From assembly GCA_030646595.1 (NCBI GenBank), contig JAUSKS010000236.1, positions 1-5,115 on the forward strand: a stretch of DNA of 5,115 bases. Reading direction: 5' to 3'. This document shows positions 4,543 to 5,115 of the stretch, one piece after another. A program made the position numbers and the translations under genes. Origin of the DNA: Gallionellaceae bacterium (GTDB taxonomy: Bacteria > Pseudomonadota > Gammaproteobacteria > Burkholderiales > Gallionellaceae). The notes under the pieces are model-generated. The model was not told the DNA's origin. It ran no database searches and saw only the letters and a list, made by a program, of their open reading frames with translations. How positions within the stretch are numbered: the stretch's first letter is position 1; each line of letters opens with the position of its first letter.

Positions 4543-4571
4543 TTGACATTAATTCGTTTATAAACGAAAAT
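4543..4571 (+). promoter_or_regulatory. Promoter of the toxin-antitoxin pair
   Basis: An exact TTGACA (4543-4548) is followed after 17 bases by GAAAAT (4566-4571, 4 of 6 matches). The spacer holds a perfect 16-bp palindrome. A start site about 7 bases after the -10 falls on or beside the toxin ATG at 4577. A TATAAA at 4559-4564 has no matching -35 but would also give a leader of only a few bases. Confidence 0.65.
4553..4568. promoter_or_regulatory. Perfect 16-bp palindrome, operator for toxin-antitoxin autoregulation
   Basis: TTCGTTTA and TAAACGAA abut to form an exact palindrome between the -35 and -10 boxes. Autorepression by the antitoxin HTH, or by the toxin-antitoxin complex, at such a site is standard for the family; the binding protein is inferred to be the HigA-type antitoxin encoded at 4899. 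Confidence 0.7.
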
Positions 4572-4576
4572 ACATT

Positions 4577-4912
4577 ATGTATGGAATTCGCCACTACTTA
4601 ACTACCGACGAGAAAGACGTTTATCTCGATTGGTTACGCAAGCAGCGTGACACAACGGCGAGGATTGCAATAGATCGTCGTGTAAATCGTATCGAGCAAG
4701 GCAACTTTGGCGACCATAAGTTTTGTCATGATGGCGTGTGGGAGTTACGTATTGACGTGGGTGCAGGCTATCGGGTGTATTACGCCATTGCAGACCAGGA
4801 GATCGTATTGCTGCTATGTGGTGGTGACAAGCGGACGCAGGAAGCGGATATCGACCGCGCTTGCAAATATTGGCAAGATTGGCAAAGGAGAATAGGCGAT
4901 GAGAAGAGATAG
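4577..4912 (+). CDS. RelE/ParE-superfamily toxin, HigB-like addiction module killer protein
   Basis: This 111-residue protein matches the short plasmid killer-protein branch of the RelE/HigB superfamily (TIGR02683 type). The run from RIEQGNFGDHK (38-48) through DGVWELRID (52-60), GYRVYYA (64-70), LLLCGGDKRTQ (78-88) and DIDRACKYWQDW (91-102) is characteristic; R57, R66 and K85 are the likely RNA- or ribosome-contacting basic residues by family analogy. Members generally inhibit translation by cutting mRNA, many of them on the ribosome. The N-terminus MYGIR fits the family's usual start, supporting the ATG at 4577 although no Shine-Dalgarno precedes it. The toxin comes first, as in higBA-type pairs, and overlaps the antitoxin by 14 bases. 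No truncation or missing motif is seen, so it is probably active. Confidence 0.9.
   Translation: MYGIRHYLTTDEKDVYLDWLRKQRDTTARIAIDRRVNRIEQGNFGDHKFCHDGVWELRIDVGAGYRVYYAIADQEIVLLLCGGDKRTQEADIDRACKYWQDWQRRIGDEKR
4885..4890 (+). promoter_or_regulatory. Strong ribosome binding site for the antitoxin
   Basis: AAGGAG lies 8 bases before the ATG at 4899, inside the toxin gene. Its strength contrasts with the missing site before the toxin and would favour antitoxin synthesis. Confidence 0.75.
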
Positions 4913-5115
4913 AACGCACGATGAAGCAATGGCCGAGATGTACCGGGAAGACCCCGCCTACACGCTTCAATTACTGAATAGCATTCTTGAAGATGGCGAT
5001 CAAGGCGAGCTTTTGATTGCTCTCAGACAAATGGCAGAAGCATTCGGCGGAGTGCCCGCCGTAGCTGAGCAGGCACACCTAAATCCAACTCAGCTTTACC
5101 GTACCCTGTCGCCGG
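4899..5115 (+). CDS. HigA-type antitoxin (DNA-binding addiction module antidote), 3' end cut by window
   Basis: The first 72 residues are visible and the reading frame is open to the window end. A helical N-terminal part (DEAMAEMYREDPAYTLQLLNSILEDG, about 8-33) leads to the LLIALRQMAEAFGG helix (38-51) and then the start of a helix-turn-helix (VPAVAEQAHLNPTQLYRTLSP, 52-72). This is the TIGR02684-type antidote protein, usually about 100 residues, so roughly 30 residues including the end of the HTH are missing. Its partner is the toxin upstream, which it overlaps by 14 bases. It should neutralise the toxin by direct binding and repress the shared promoter through the palindrome at 4553-4568; this is family knowledge applied by inference. 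Confidence 0.88.
   Translation, partial: MRRDRTHDEAMAEMYREDPAYTLQLLNSILEDGDQGELLIALRQMAEAFGGVPAVAEQAHLNPTQLYRTLSP

Noticed and set aside
1..5115. CRISPR array, tRNA, rRNA or insertion sequence
   Set aside because: No regularly spaced repeats, no cloverleaf with an anticodon arm, no rRNA-like segment and no transposase or terminal repeat with target duplication were seen.

Overview
The window reads as part of the backbone of a conjugative or mobilisable element (plasmid or integrative element) from a Gram-negative bacterium, most likely a beta- or gammaproteobacterium. This is inferred from the family mix (a KorB/ParB-like helix-turn-helix protein, a VirD4/TraD-like coupling ATPase, a plasmid-type reversed toxin-antitoxin pair), from Shine-Dalgarno use and from codon style. 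No species can be named from the sequence alone. All genes supported here lie on the + strand.

Region 1 (about 1-572) has no convincing protein gene but is dense in secondary structure. It holds a candidate promoter overlapping a 15-bp palindrome, a G.U-containing hairpin, a C-rich G-poor stretch, a perfect 14-bp hairpin built from TTTCC/GGAAA half-sites, a bulged hairpin, and at 382-504 a nested three-way-junction fold whose second arm carries two abutting mini-hairpins. It could be a structured RNA leader of the operon, or an origin-type region (oriT, oriV or single-strand origin) that folds as single-stranded DNA. The sequence does not decide between them.

Region 2 (573-2493) is a tight three-gene run: a winged-helix protein with a PD...ExD C-terminal half resembling the replication-relaxation family, a KorB/ParB-like HTH protein, and a second winged-helix protein. 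They are separated by 2 bases and by a 1-base overlap. An exact 19-bp palindrome and a related shorter one sit at the 3' end of the KorB-like gene and are good candidates for its own or a partner's operator.

Region 3 (2490-4510) continues the same transcription unit. A 549-residue VirD4/TraD-like coupling ATPase starts within the stop of the previous gene (ATGA overlap) and is followed by a 118-residue membrane protein with its own Shine-Dalgarno. The proposed logic is that DNA-binding and regulatory factors are made together with the motor that delivers DNA to a secretion channel. The relaxase and channel genes are not in the window.

Region 4 (about 4543-5115) is a separate cassette: a consensus-like promoter with a perfect 16-bp palindrome between -35 and -10, a RelE/HigB-type toxin with no visible ribosome binding site and probably little or no leader, and a HigA-type antitoxin with a strong one, cut by the window end. 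It probably stabilises the element.
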